From: Rhododendron vialii
Lineage: Eukaryota > Streptophyta > Magnoliopsida > Ericales > Ericaceae
Direction of reading: 5' to 3'
Assembly (NCBI RefSeq): GCF_030253575.1
Contig: NC_080558.1
Coordinates: forward strand, 2,242,001 to 2,306,000
DNA: 64,000 bases
A program made the position numbers and the translations under genes. The notes beneath the pieces were generated by a model. That model was not told the origin of the DNA, ran no database searches, and saw nothing but the letters and a program-made list of their open reading frames with translations. This document shows, in pieces, positions 1-10,584 of this stretch. Position 1 is the stretch's first letter. The number at the start of each line of letters is the position of its first letter.

Positions 1-650
1 TTGATGTAAGTTCCAAAAAGCTGTAATTTTTTTTTTGTGGTGGCATTGATAAAATACACATTTCTTCTATCCCATTTTTATCGAATGTAATTTTATTTTT
101 AATAATCTTAGCAAGTGAGTCTACATAAAATTAGAGTGGAATGAGTCTTTTTATGTAATTGCGAGTGAGTGTTTCGCATGGATAGAAAAAAAAAAGAATT
201 GTTCTTGGGAGGAAAAAAATTGGTGCTCAATGAAATGATTTGCTACACATAGAATTGATGCATCTTCTAATTAATTGGACAAGTGTACTCTCTCTTAATT
301 AAAAAAAAAACTAAAAAAATTTAATGGAGTGGAGTTCTAATCTAAACACGATCTTTCGATTTCTTCAACCAAATAATTGTTTATTTTGAAATTAAGCACA
401 TAGCAAATACTACTGTAGTAGTATATAATAATAGAACAAAAACAACTCACCAAATTCAAAGTCAGACCTCAAATGAAGCTTCCCACAGTTCTTCGGTTTG
501 CTGAGTTGTCCCTCTAAAAATGCCCCCCCCCCCGTTGACCTCTACTAGCTTCCCCATACCGCAGGCCATGGATCTGGGACAAGCGTTCCTTACCATTCCC
601 AAGACAGCTATATAATGAGAAATTTTACATTGCGAGTGGGCACAATGTGG
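1..650. other. AT-rich upstream flank, no gene
   Basis: No supportable coding region. A run of twelve C lies at 522-533. The stretch from about 325 to 610 is recognisably related to two stretches upstream of copy 2 (about 4060-4190 and 4310-4560): shared landmarks are an AAACAACTCACCAAAT word, a CAAAGTCAGA/AAAAGTCAGA word and a GTTGACC/TTGACC word. It is therefore old promoter-side sequence duplicated together with the EDGP-like genes. Confidence 0.6.
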
Positions 651-651
651 T

Positions 652-828
652 GCCCGTTTGGTATATTCGGACAGTTTATTTCGGTTTTGGACAATTCGAA
701 TTTGAAGAGAGAAAAAAAAAGAGCGAGGAAAGAAAGTGTGTGGATGAGAGGAGAAAAAGTGTTTTAATTTGAGTCGTTCAATATACTTTTGGACTGTTCC
801 GAGATGCCAGCTTGGATACCAAATGGGT
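652..828. mobile_element. Tourist-like MITE in the promoter of copy 1
   Basis: The ends are inverted copies of a GCCCGTTTGGTAT-type word (652-664) and its reverse complement ATACCAAATGGG (817-828). The body is purine-rich and non-coding. The right end touches the G-box of the first EDGP-like gene, so the element sits about 35 bp upstream of the TATA box. The target-site duplication is not clear, so the family call rests on the ends and size only. Confidence 0.4.
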
Positions 829-870
829 CACGTGGTACCACCCGGCAGTGAAAAATTTCTCCTATAAAAT
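829..870 (+). promoter_or_regulatory. G-box and TATA box of EDGP-like copy 1
   Basis: CACGTG at 829-834 is followed by TATAAAAT at 863-870, 65 bp before the ATG at 935. The same order (CACGTG, then TATA, then about 65-70 bp to the start codon) is seen upstream of copy 2, which supports it as the core promoter. G-boxes bind bZIP or bHLH factors; the regulator here is unknown. Confidence 0.55.
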
Positions 871-934
871 GGGCCAATGGCCTTTCAAATTATCAACTGA
901 TCTCTTAGTCATTCATCAACCACTCATCCCTCAC

Positions 935-3171
935 ATGGCTTCTTCCTTCCATTTCTTCTCTCTCATCTTCTTCTCTCTCCTGTTTCTCTCACCCTCCCAA
1001 GCTAAAAGTAAAAACTCTTTCCACCCCCATGCCCTCCTCCTCCCTGTTCAAAAAGACCCTTCTACCCTCCTATACACTACCCAACTCAACCAGAGGACTC
1101 CTCAAGTCTCGGAAAACTTAACTCTAGACCTTGGTGGCCAGTTCTTATGGGTAGACTGCGAAAATGGATACTCCTCCACCACCTACCGCCGTGCACGGTG
1201 TAGCAAAAATAGGGGTGAGCTATTCCCCGAAAACACCGTCATTAGCGCCGCCACGAGCGGCGAGCTTGGCTCCAACGTCGTTTCGATTCAGTCCACGGAC
1301 GGGACGAACCCCGGCAGGGTTGTTTCTGTTCCTCATTTCCTCTTTGTTTGTGGCCCCACGTTCCTCTTGAAAGGTAGATTTATAAGGTCCCATCAATCTT
1401 TCGGTTTCATTTTTTATTTTAATCTTTGTCATGAATGAAATTTTCTTCATCCATGAGAAAAAATATCCTTGTTATTTTAAAGAAAGACCTTTTTTTTTTT
1501 TTTTCTAGAATAAATAAATTGGAACGTGAAGTCGTGAAGAGGTATTTTTCATTAATGAATTGAAATGTGAAATGGAGAAAGGTAGGAAAGATCATAATAA
1601 CAACGGACCCAAAAATCCTACACAAGGATTACAGTAGAACGTAAAGAGTGCGAAAAACCATAAAATATTTTGCACGGACGTACAGATTTATTTATTCTCT
1701 CTTTTAAAATTCAACATCTTAGAGAAGTATAAATATTGAACTTTTTAAGGTGAATTCTTTAAATAAGTCCTAAGAAATTTTACTTTCGGGAAGTGTTGTC
1801 TATCATCCTATGAATATATACCAGATTAATTAGGCCAACATTTGCATTTGGTTCTTGTATTTCTCATTCATTATTTTGTCTCTATATTCCTACAATCGAG
1901 TTGCTTTGTCATACAATCTCATGTACCATCGATCATGCTACGTGACAATATGCAATCGGGGCATACCAGAGATGTAACAGTGATACGAGACCTCCAGACC
2001 GTTAGGACCATTTAAGAGTTTGATGAGAAGTGTAACACAATATTTTTCGCTCGTAAACTTGCTTTAGACATTCAATGATAAAAAAAAAAACCTTGATTAG
2101 ACATGAGTCATAAAAGAAGAAATGACAATTTATCATTCGCTCATCAAGCCTATCCTTAATTGTTTTCCCCAATCTATATTAATCTTCATTGATCATATAT
2201 TTCTTGATTCATGCATGCATTTCATTTAACTTATATATATCTATCAATCGATACTAGTTATTGATTGAGACTTAAGGTTCGATTCGGTTCTGTTTGATTT
2301 GATTTGATTTGGTTTGGTTTAGTTATAACCCATTCTAGTTATTCACTCTAAATATCACCACACAGGTCTTCCAAGTGGTGTAAAGGGCATGGCAGGACTA
2401 GGAAGGACCGAAATCTCACTCCCTTCCCAATTCTCTTCTCATTTCAGCTTCAACAAAACGTTCGCCATTTGTCTCACGGGTTCAACCCGTGCAAGCGGGG
2501 TCGTATTCTTCGGCCCCGGACCCTACCATTTCCTTCAAAATACGGACGCTTCCACTAACCTAATTTACACCCCTCTCCTTCTCAACCCTACCAGCACCGC
2601 GGCCGCCTACTCGAAACCCGAACCCTCCTCCGACTACTTCATCGGAGTCACATCGATCAAAATCAACCTAAAAACGGTACCCAACATCGACGCGTCCTTG
2701 TTAGCCATCGACCGCGAAGGGAACGGCGGAACGAAAATCAGCACCGTGACCCCCTACACGGTTTTACAAACTTCAATTTACAACGCCGTGACAAAGTTTT
2801 TTAAGAACCAGCTATCCGGGATACCCACTGTGCGCGCGGTGGCGCCTTTCGGGTTGTGCTTTAACTCGACCAACATCGGCAGCACCCGGGTGGGACCTGG
2901 TGTGCCGGAAATCGATCTGGTGTTGCAGAACGAGACCGTGTATTGGAGGATTTTCGGGGCGAATTCGATGGTGCAGGTCAGTGTCGAGGTTTTGTGCTTG
3001 GCGTTTGTGGACGGAGGTGTGAACCCGAGGACTTCGATTGTGATCGGCGGGTATCAGCTGGAGGATAATTTGCTGCAGTTTGATCTTGGTGCATCAAGGC
3101 TTGGGTTCAGCTCATCTCTTCTGTTCAGGGAGACAACTTGTGCCAACTTCAACTTCACATCCAATGCTTAG
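935..3171 (+). CDS. EDGP / basic 7S globulin-like protein, copy 1 (open frame, shortened Cys-rich loop)
   Basis: Two exons, 935-1373 and 2366-3171, joined in a split Gly codon (G|GT) across a 992-bp GT-AG intron, give 414 aa. The start is the in-frame ATG that opens a signal peptide (MASSFHFFSLIFF...); an ATG at 812 lies upstream of the TATA box and is not used. The family (carrot EDGP, soybean basic 7S globulin, tomato XEGIP) has a pepsin fold, is secreted to the wall and inhibits microbial or plant glycanases rather than cutting protein. The first catalytic motif reads DLGG and the second is STVTPYT with no Asp, so it should not be a protease. Compared with copy 3, exon 1 has lost about 75 bp in frame, removing about 25 residues and five cysteines after the YRRARC word. 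It may be a decaying gene or a diverged inhibitor; family assignment is firm, function is not. Confidence 0.8.
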
Positions 3172-3923
3172 AGGGTTTCAATACTTTCAAATGGTGCAGA
3201 CCCGGAAAATTTTTCGAAGAAAAGTATTCGTAACGTTGATACTTAATTTTGTGAGATTTTCCGGGTCTGTACTAGTTTTTGAAGCAACTTTCTACATTAC
3301 AAATAAATGGCAATGTTGGGTCAAATTTCGACCAAAAAAAGGGGAAAGTTGGATAATTGGTCGGAGAGGGTTCTATTTTATACGTAGTCGATATAATTGT
3401 ACTTCATTCTTCACTTCTACGTAGTGCATGTGGGTAGTGAATACACTCAATTATCCAGTTTAGTGGCCACATAAAATGTATGCGTCTCGCGTTCTTTGAT
3501 TGGTCTTCGTGCATTGTGTGTTTGTTAGTTTGACCAATTTTCACAACTTATGTTAAAAAGAAAAATCGGAAAATTTTCAAAGGGCAAGGTAAAATTACTT
3601 GAATTTTGAATGGAATATATAAAATGAATTTATTTAAATTTTGAAATCATTAATTACTATATCATAAATACTCAAATATCCTCCACAAGCTTTTCTTTTT
3701 GAACTGCTGTTCCTCCCCAAGTTGACCTACTCATATATTATTTGTCCATTTTATGCACAGGTTGACAAATGACGTCCTTTCCGGTCATTTTTTTTTGCTG
3801 ATTTTTAGCGGAGACCCTTGAAATTACGTTCTGCACACATTGAACGGTTCGAATTTTCAAAATTTGATCGGGAAATGAAAGTCCCTCATTTTAACAAAAT
3901 AAGGGATCCATCACTTGAAAATT

Positions 3924-3925
<2 letters not shown>
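3172..3925. other. Intergenic, no gene seen
   Basis: 3' flank of copy 1. Short open frames here start in the copy 1 3' end or in low-complexity sequence and match no family I recognise. Confidence 0.5.
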
Positions 3926-3977
<52 letters not shown>

Positions 3978-4002
3978 CGCGCGCGCGCGCGCGCGCGTGT
4001 GT
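3926..4002. repeat. Compound microsatellite (TA)n(GT)n(GC)n(GT)n
   Basis: About 41 bp of TA repeats pass into about 10 bp of GT, about 20 bp of GC and back to GT. Both strands give spurious short frames (Ile-Tyr and Arg-Ala runs). The GC/GT part is alternating purine-pyrimidine, a class of sequence able to adopt Z-DNA. Confidence 0.9.
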
Positions 4003-4059
4003 TTGTAAAGTTGATGATATAATTGTACTTCATTCTTAACTTGTACATAGTGTGGGCAG

Positions 4060-4560
4060 TACGAGATGTACTCAAAAGTCAGACTTCCATACCTCATCTA
4101 GTTCACGATTTGCTTATTTGTTACTCCCTCCAAAAACCGTACGTTATTTATTGATCTGTACTACGTTCTCCAGACAGCTAATGGCCTAAACACTTAAATA
4201 CAAACCTCTAATTATGTACAAACAATAAAGGATGAGTCCGATTTCGTGCACCCATTTTTTACACTCCCTTAAACAAAAATAAAATGATGGAATCAACTAT
4301 CTGAAATGACAAGATATATATTCCATTTCTTCAACCAAAAATTGTTTTTTCCTTCGAAACTAAGCATGTGTCAATCTTATGTTTTGAAGCAATCGGTTAT
4401 AATATTGGAAGAAAAACAACTCACCAAATCCAAAAGTCAGATATCAATACCTCATCTGGTTCTTGATTTGCTAACTTGTCAACCCAAAAACCATCACCTT
4501 ATTGACCATGCACTAGGTTCTCCAGACGGCCAATGGCCTAAACAGCTGTTAAAATGAGCC
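4060..4560. repeat. Duplicated promoter-side segments upstream of copy 2
   Basis: Two related segments, about 4060-4190 and 4310-4560, share the words AAAAGTCAGA, ACCTCATCT, GTTCTCCAGAC and AATGGCCTAAAC in the same order. Both resemble 325-610 upstream of copy 1. This shows that the array grew by duplication of units that included their upstream regions, with one extra local duplication here. Confidence 0.6.
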
Positions 4561-4712
4561 AATTACTCAATACTCTCGGAATAGCACGCACGTGGCATTG
4601 TTACATGGTACAAATGACTATAAACGGCTAATGAAAATAACGGTATAAAGCGGGCCAATTATGCAATACTCTTGGAGTAGCACGTGACAATACAAATGAC
4701 TCTATAAATGGC
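4560..4712 (+). promoter_or_regulatory. Doubled G-box/TATA promoter module of copy 2
   Basis: A segment of about 80-90 bp occurs twice in tandem. Each repeat runs GCCAATTA, CAATACTCT, AGTAGCAC or AATAGCAC, CACGTG (within about 4587-4595 and at 4681-4686), ACAAATGACT, then a CTATAAA box (about 4619 and 4702). The proximal TATA is about 70 bp from the ATG at 4775. GCCAATTA is CCAAT-like. The gene it drives is broken. Confidence 0.6.
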
Positions 4713-4774
4713 CAATGATCTTACATTATCGACTCTCTCAATCATTTCATCGAACGCTTATCCCCATAATTAAC

Positions 4775-7395
4775 ATGGCTTCTTCGTTCCACTTCTCTCT
4801 CCTCCTCCTCTCACCATCCCGAGCTCAGCCCTTTTCCCCCACAGCCCTCCTCCTCCCAGTTCAAAAAGACCCTTCTACCCTCCAATACATTACCCAACTC
4901 AACCAGAGGACTCCTCTAGTCCCACTCAACTTAACTCTCGACCTTGGTGGCCAATTCTTATGGCTAGACTTTTTTTTTGTATCCGAATTCTTATGGGTAG
5001 ACTGTGACCAAGGAACTCCTCCACCACCTACCGCCTTGCACAGTGTCTCTCCGCCCAATGCTCCATCGCCGGAGCTGTTATCTGCGGAAAGTGCTTCTCC
5101 TGCGCCGCCAGGCCAGGGTGCAGCAACAACACGTGTGAGCTATTCGCTGAAAACACCGTCACGAATGCCTACAACATCGGCGACCTTGGCTCCGACGCCG
5201 TGTCCGTTCAGTCTACCGACGGGGCGAATCCCGGGATACTTGTTTCTGTGCCTCACTTCCTCTTTATTTGTGGCTCCACCTCTCTCTTGGAAGGTAGATT
5301 AAATTTCCCTTTGGGTGAAGTTTCACTAATGTATTTTTAGTTATTTTATCTATTTTTTTTAAAGGCAAAAGATAATTTTATTAATTTTTGAAATTATTAC
5401 AAAGATAAAGAAGACCAAGCAAAAATCAAAAAAACTATGAGCAGAGACAATTCGCAGAGAACCACGCAGAGACAAACGCGTTTGGCCCCATTTCGGGTCC
5501 CAAAAAAATCTAGAAAAATATCCATAAATTTTTGAATATTATTTTATGGGGCCTTGTAAAAAATCAGCTCCAGTGGATATCGGTAAGTATTACTTTTTGA
5601 TTCGTAAGAGCGAACTGAGCAGTTTCGCCCCTACGAATCAAAAAATAATACTTACCGATATCCACTGGAGCTCATTTTTTACAAGGCCCCATAAAATAAT
5701 ATTCAAAAATTTATGGATATTTTTCTAGATTTTTTGGGACCCGAAATGGGGCCAAACGCGTTTATCTCTGCGTGGTTCTCTGCGAATTGTCTCTATTGTT
5801 AGCAGAGCAAAAATACATCACAATCATAAAAAAAGAATTCCAACTATGTTGGCATCCAAACCCATAACAATCTTATGCTAGACAAGGCCCGGAAAAAAAA
5901 AAAACCGGAGAAGACCGTTATCAAGATGTCAAGAATAGGGAACAATAAGATTAAAAAAAAAAATTGCCAAAGAAAGCCCATAACGGTAAGCGATTTATGA
6001 GATTCATGTGAAGTTTTATAAATTAATCGTTCGTTTTGACAAACATATGATTTAAAAAATAAAAAAAAATTATGATCAAATGCATTAGTGAATGAATTAA
6101 TCCTCCGTTTTCAAATTCGTCTTTGAAAGAATTATGATCTAAAATAATAAAATATATATTTTATCTTAATTGTGCCCTTTATTGTCATTAACAATGATAA
6201 TTTCTCATTTTATGTCGATAATGGGTGTGATTTATCATTTTTTTGAAAGACTTATTTTAAGCTATAAGTAGACATCATTTTCTTAAAGACATATTTTAAG
6301 CTAAAATAAAAGTAGACACATTTTTAGTTTAAATCTAAATCATATACGTATCATTGAGTTGCTTTAATTTAGAAATGAATGAGTTTTATCGGCCGGCCGC
6401 ACCGTCACTTTTAGATATTCAAATACAAATGAACGAGCAATTAATTTATCATGTCTCTAGCTGATTTTGCATTAAATTTGTAAACTATTTTCCTGATCTA
6501 TTTCATCTTTCATTAATCATATATGTCTTAATTCTCGTAATTTATTTAGTTTATCTATTGTTAGATTGTGTCCCACATCACCTGGACATCTATGTTCATG
6601 AACGATTACACAGGTCTTCCAAGTGGTGCAAAGGGCATGGCAGGGCTTGGAAGGTCGAAAATCTCCCTCCATTCCCAATTCTCTCATTATTTCAGCTTCC
6701 AAAACATATTCGTCATTTGTCTTACCTCTTCAACCCGTGGAACTGGGGTCACATTCTTCGGCCCCGGTCCCTACGAATTGCTTCCAAGTGGAAACGTTTC
6801 GGTTTCCCTAATTTACACCCCTCTCCTCCTCAACCCCAACGTCACTGCCGCCTCCGACTACTACATCAGAGTCAAATCAATCAAAATCAACAAGATCAAT
6901 GTACCCAACATCAACGCGTCCTTATTATCCATAGACAACGAAGGGAGCGGCAGAACCAAAGTCAGCACTGTGACTCCCTACACCGTCTTACAAACTTTGA
7001 TTTACAATGCCGTACCAAGGTTCTACAGGAACCAGCTCTCCGAGGTGCCCACAGTGGCGGCGGTGGCACCTTTCGGCTTGTGCTTCAACTCGACCAACCT
7101 TACCAGCACCCGGTTGGGGCCCGGTGTGCCGGCAATTGATCTGGTGATGCAGAATGAGACTGTGTATTGGAGCATCGTCGGGGAGAATTCGATGGTGCAG
7201 GTTAGCGACGAGGTCTTGTGTCTAGGGTTTGTGGACGGAGGTTCGAATTCCAGGACTTCAATTGTGATCGGCGGGTATCAGATTGAGGATAATTTGCTGC
7301 AGTTTGATATTGGTGCATCAAGGCTTGGGTTCCGCTCATCTCTACTGTATTTCCAAACAACTTGTGCCAATTTCAACTTCACATCCACTGCTTAG
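4775..7395 (+). pseudogene. EDGP / basic 7S globulin-like copy 2, frameshifted
   Basis: Exon 1 is 4775-5293 and exon 2 is 6614-7395, with normal GT and AG sites in the same place as in copies 1 and 3. Exon 1 starts with a signal peptide and the KDPSTLQYITQLNQRTP word, then carries a local insertion of about 33 bp that repeats the EFLW(V/L)D segment. One base is missing near 5014 relative to copy 3, which throws the Cys-rich loop out of frame. Exon 1 is 519 bp, where an in-frame version would leave remainder 1. Exon 2 is fully open and ends in FNFTSTA. An assembly error at one base could also cause this, but the nearby T9 run and insertion suggest real decay. The 1.3-kb intron holds a long palindromic MITE. 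Confidence 0.8.
5443..5798. mobile_element. Near-perfect foldback MITE in the copy 2 intron
   Basis: Two arms, 5443-5606 and 5632-5794, are almost exact reverse complements of about 163 bp each, separated by a 25-bp spacer. Possible 9-bp target-site duplication TGAGCAGAG (5438-5446) and TTAGCAGAG (5799-5807), 8 of 9 matching, which suggests a Mutator-like element whose exact left edge is unclear. The high arm identity means recent insertion. Transcribed intron RNA would form one long hairpin. Confidence 0.8.
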
Positions 7396-8040
7396 GGACT
7401 CAAGGCCACTCCCGTCATTACTCTCAAAAACGTCAATCGACCCTGTTCAATTGGTTTGAATTTTGAGGAAGTTTTTGAAAATCTTGTGAACTCGTATTAT
7501 TTTATTTAATTAATCAGTTATTCTACACGACAAATAAACGACCATGATTATGTGAGGTGGTCTGATAGTATCATATATGTGAGATCCTGTTCGTTTGGGT
7601 TCAGCTCATCTCTACTGTATAGCCAAACAAATTGTGCCAATTTCAACTTCACATCCACCGCTTAGGGATTAGGTTCGCTCCAGCCTCCCGTTATTAATTA
7701 CTCTCACAAACCTTCTTCAAAATCCTAATCGAACAGGATTCTTGTTTGGTTTGGATTTTGAAGAAAGTTTTTGAAAATCTTCCGGGCTCGTATTTTTTTA
7801 TTTAATCAATCATCTCGTCTACATGACAACTAAACGACCATGATATATTGTGTGAGGTGGTCTAATATATCATATATGTGCGACCCTGTGGCTGTTCGGT
7901 TTGAGTTTTGAGGAATGTTTTTGAAAATCTTCTGGGCTCATATTGTTTTATTTTTAATTAATCAGCTCTTCATCGCGACAAATAAACGGCCATGATTGTA
8001 CTGTGAGGTGGTCTGATATTTATGTGTTCTTTTGTTTAAT
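7327..8040 (+). repeat. Tandem copies of the 3' end and 3' UTR of copy 2
   Basis: The last about 70 bp of coding sequence (GGGTTC..CTCATCTCTACTGTAT to the stop) and the following 3' flank recur at about 7599-7890. A third partial copy of the flank lies at about 7891-8040. Shared landmarks are TTTTTGAAAATCTT, CGACAAATAAACG.CCATGAT and GTGAGGTGGTCTGATA. The repeated coding piece (7599-7665) is a dead tail fragment, not a gene. Confidence 0.75.
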
Positions 8041-8501
8041 GTGAGCGGCAATAAAACTAGATCAATGTAATTAACTATAATCAACTAATGAATTAGATTT
8101 AATATTAGTAGCTAGAAGATGTACAGCTGCTGGGAATATGAAGGGATTGGATTTAACTAACAAACGCGTTGATGGTCAATAACACTCATTTATGTCATTA
8201 GTATACTACTAATTGCATTACTTCCCCGCTTCTGCTCCCGCTTCCACTTCCGTTTTCAGTGACGCTTTCTTTGACGGAGCTTAACTTTTCGGTAGTTGTA
8301 AAAAAAAAATCTTGGTGTTCACTGTTTCTTCTATCGTACTAATTTCATCTTTTAATCTTTATGATTTATAAGAATTTTCTTCGCCTTCAAAAAAAAAAAA
8401 AATCTAGAGAGAAGAGATGGTTTTATATCTACGTACGGAGGTGTGATGAGAGGTGAGAGAAAGAGGAGGTCCCGCTTACAGCTGGGAAAATGAAGACATG
8501 G
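8041..8501. other. Intergenic, no gene seen
   Basis: AT-rich with short homopolymers. Nothing recognisable on either strand. Confidence 0.5.
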
Positions 8502-8510
8502 AGTTTAATT

Positions 8511-8915
8511 CAGAAATCCTAGCCGTACCGATCCATTTCATACCGAAACCGTACCGACGGCCGCTCCAGACTGTCTCCGGCCACCGGACGGTTGATCCGA
8601 GCGGTTCAAAAATTCTATAAAAAAAAACCGAGGGGCCCCAAGCAAGAATAAATGGCATCCAATGTGTGTAGAGTGGTTAGATTGAGTACCCTATTTTTCG
8701 TGTATACTCGTGTATATATGTATACCGGAAAAATAGGGTACTCGATCTAACCACCCTACACAGATCGGATGCCGTTTATTCTCGCGTGGGCCCCTCGGTT
8801 TTTTTTTTAAGAACTTTTGGACGGCTCGGATCGGCCGTCCGGTGGCCAAAGATGGCCCGGAGCGGCCATCGGTACGGTTTCGGTATGGAATGGGTCGGTA
8901 CGGCTAGCACTTCTC
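8511..8915. mobile_element. Mutator-type palindromic MITE with 9-bp TSD
   Basis: The left arm (8511 to about 8700) and right arm (about 8722-8915) are inverted copies with scattered mismatches: both contain CTAGCCGTACCGA, CCGAAACCGTACCGA, CCACCGGACGG, CCGAGGGGCCC and ATAGGGTACTCGATCTAACCA or close variants. It is flanked by a perfect 9-bp direct repeat AGTTTAATT (8502-8510 and 8916-8924), the duplication length typical of Mutator-like elements. GC content is well above the surroundings. No coding capacity. Confidence 0.85.
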
Positions 8916-9192
8916 AGTTTAATTATGTGTTAATCTAATCCAATTGGCCATGCAAATCTCATGGTCAATGTGAGACTAATTACAAGTTTTTTATGTCAAT
9001 AATTTATTGTTCCATTACTTTTCTGCTGGTTGCCAACGACCTTTCTTTCTTCATCCTATGTTTTTTTTTTGTTTTTTTTGTGGCAATTTGAATACTAAAA
9101 TCAAATCTATACAAGCACATGATCATGCAGAATTTTCAAAAGATAAACTCATCTGGGTCAATTGTGAAAAGAAAAGTAGCAACGAATATTTA

Positions 9193-9398
9193 GGCCCCGT
9201 TTCTGTTGGTTGTGTTTGGTTGGTAGTTTAGTTTAGTTTTGGTAGTGGGTGAAGAGAGAAATAGGGTAATGATTGGAGAGAGATAGAGAGAGAAATGAAA
9301 TTAATAATTAGAGATATAGGGTAATGATTGAAGAAATATACAGGGTAATAATTGGAAACAAAATTAAAACTAAAACTAAATTGGAAACCGAACAAAGC
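9193..9398. mobile_element. Tourist/PIF-Harbinger-like MITE
   Basis: The left end GGCCCCGTTTCTGTTGG and the right end GGAAACCGAACAAAGCC are imperfect inverted repeats. The body is AT-rich with internal repeats of ATAGGGTAATGATTG. The left flank ends in TTA, the usual target of this group; the right flank is less clear. Confidence 0.5.
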
Positions 9399-9496
9399 CG
9401 TTATCTTTTTCATCTTATAAATAATTGCTAAAAGTAAAGTTGTTTCTCCTATATATATACTAAAACTTTTTTCACCTCAATTCTCTGCCTTTGACC

Positions 9497-9713
9497 TCTC
9501 CCCTTATTCGGGGATCCTGTAGGGTGGGGCGCCCTACAAGCCCTATAGTGCGCATCTGGATCGTTCATCTCGGCAATAGACGATTTAGATTTTAATCCAA
9601 ACAACGGACGACTCGGATCAATAGGAGCCGTCGGTGCCAAAATTGACGGCTGAATCGGCTGCCCTACATGCCTTGCAGTGCGAGTTGCACTACAGGAATC
9701 CCCTAATCCGGAC
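9497..9713. mobile_element. MITE-like element with imperfect inverted ends
   Basis: The left end contains GGGGATCCTGTAG followed by GCGCCCTACAAGCCC; the right end, on the other strand, contains GGGGATTCCTGTAG and a related GCAAGGCATGTAGGGC word. The centre has a GATCG.TCAT.TCG.CAAT.GACG word also found at about 23297-23325, so this is a family with at least two members here. Confidence 0.5.
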
Positions 9714-10584
9714 CTACACTATACCATCTTTAAGTTATAATTTAGTGAAAACAATTTGACTACAAAATACTACAATAAATAGTCCACAACTTTTAGTTTA
9801 ACGAAAACGCCAGCTCCATTAGACTTTTGGGTTTATGTTTACAAGCTTTTCCGCCTAATGAAAAATGTTTGAACTTTTGTACTTAGTGATTCTTTATTAC
9901 TATATATATATATTTTACCGTGAATAACTTTAAATTTATTGTAAAAAAAGTGCCCCTTCTAGATGAAAATTCCTCGCTCCGCCACGTTCGAACCTACGTG
10001 GATGATTTTGAACACACCTGTATTTCCCACCCCATGCAGATATATCTTGGTTTTTTATTTTTTGTTTTTTATAAAGAATCCGTAGCCACGTGCTCGATTC
10101 ATTAATCACAGTAAGACAAAAAGGCACCGCCAAATCCAACTCAGACTTCAACTAATCCACCCACGCAATCATCTGTTTGATTGTCCTCATAATTTCGCGC
10201 AGTGACTAATGGGAAACTAATTTCACCGTCTACTAGTAGGAACCTATTTAAAGTAGGAGATAAACCTCGTATGGATTAATTACACCCTTAAAATTAATAT
10301 GCCTAATAGGATTTGAACCTAAAAGTTAAATCAAATTTAAACTGAATTTTGGGCCATTTCCGCAAATAAAGTTAACTGAGATGAATCTAGAAGTGTTTTG
10401 AATAATCTAGATCAAAGACAAACTATGAACGGTAAGAGATATTTATTACCGGTCAAAGATTAAAATCATATCTCAATCGTTGATTGTCGAAACGGACTGA
10501 TGAAATTGCGCGTTTTCCATGAACAACTTTTTCACGGCTCTTCCGTGAACAAGTTTCTCTCTTAAATCAACAAGGGGAACTCAC
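9714..10584. other. Intergenic, no gene seen
   Basis: AT-rich. The short frame at 9920-10105 has no recognisable domain and is not supported. Confidence 0.5.

Noticed and set aside
3818-4097. Overlapping ORFs with Ile-Tyr and Arg-Ala runs
   Set aside because: They are translations of the TA/GT/GC microsatellite.
5546-5728. 60-codon ORF
   Set aside because: It spans the loop of a palindromic MITE; the protein is a by-product of the inverted repeat.
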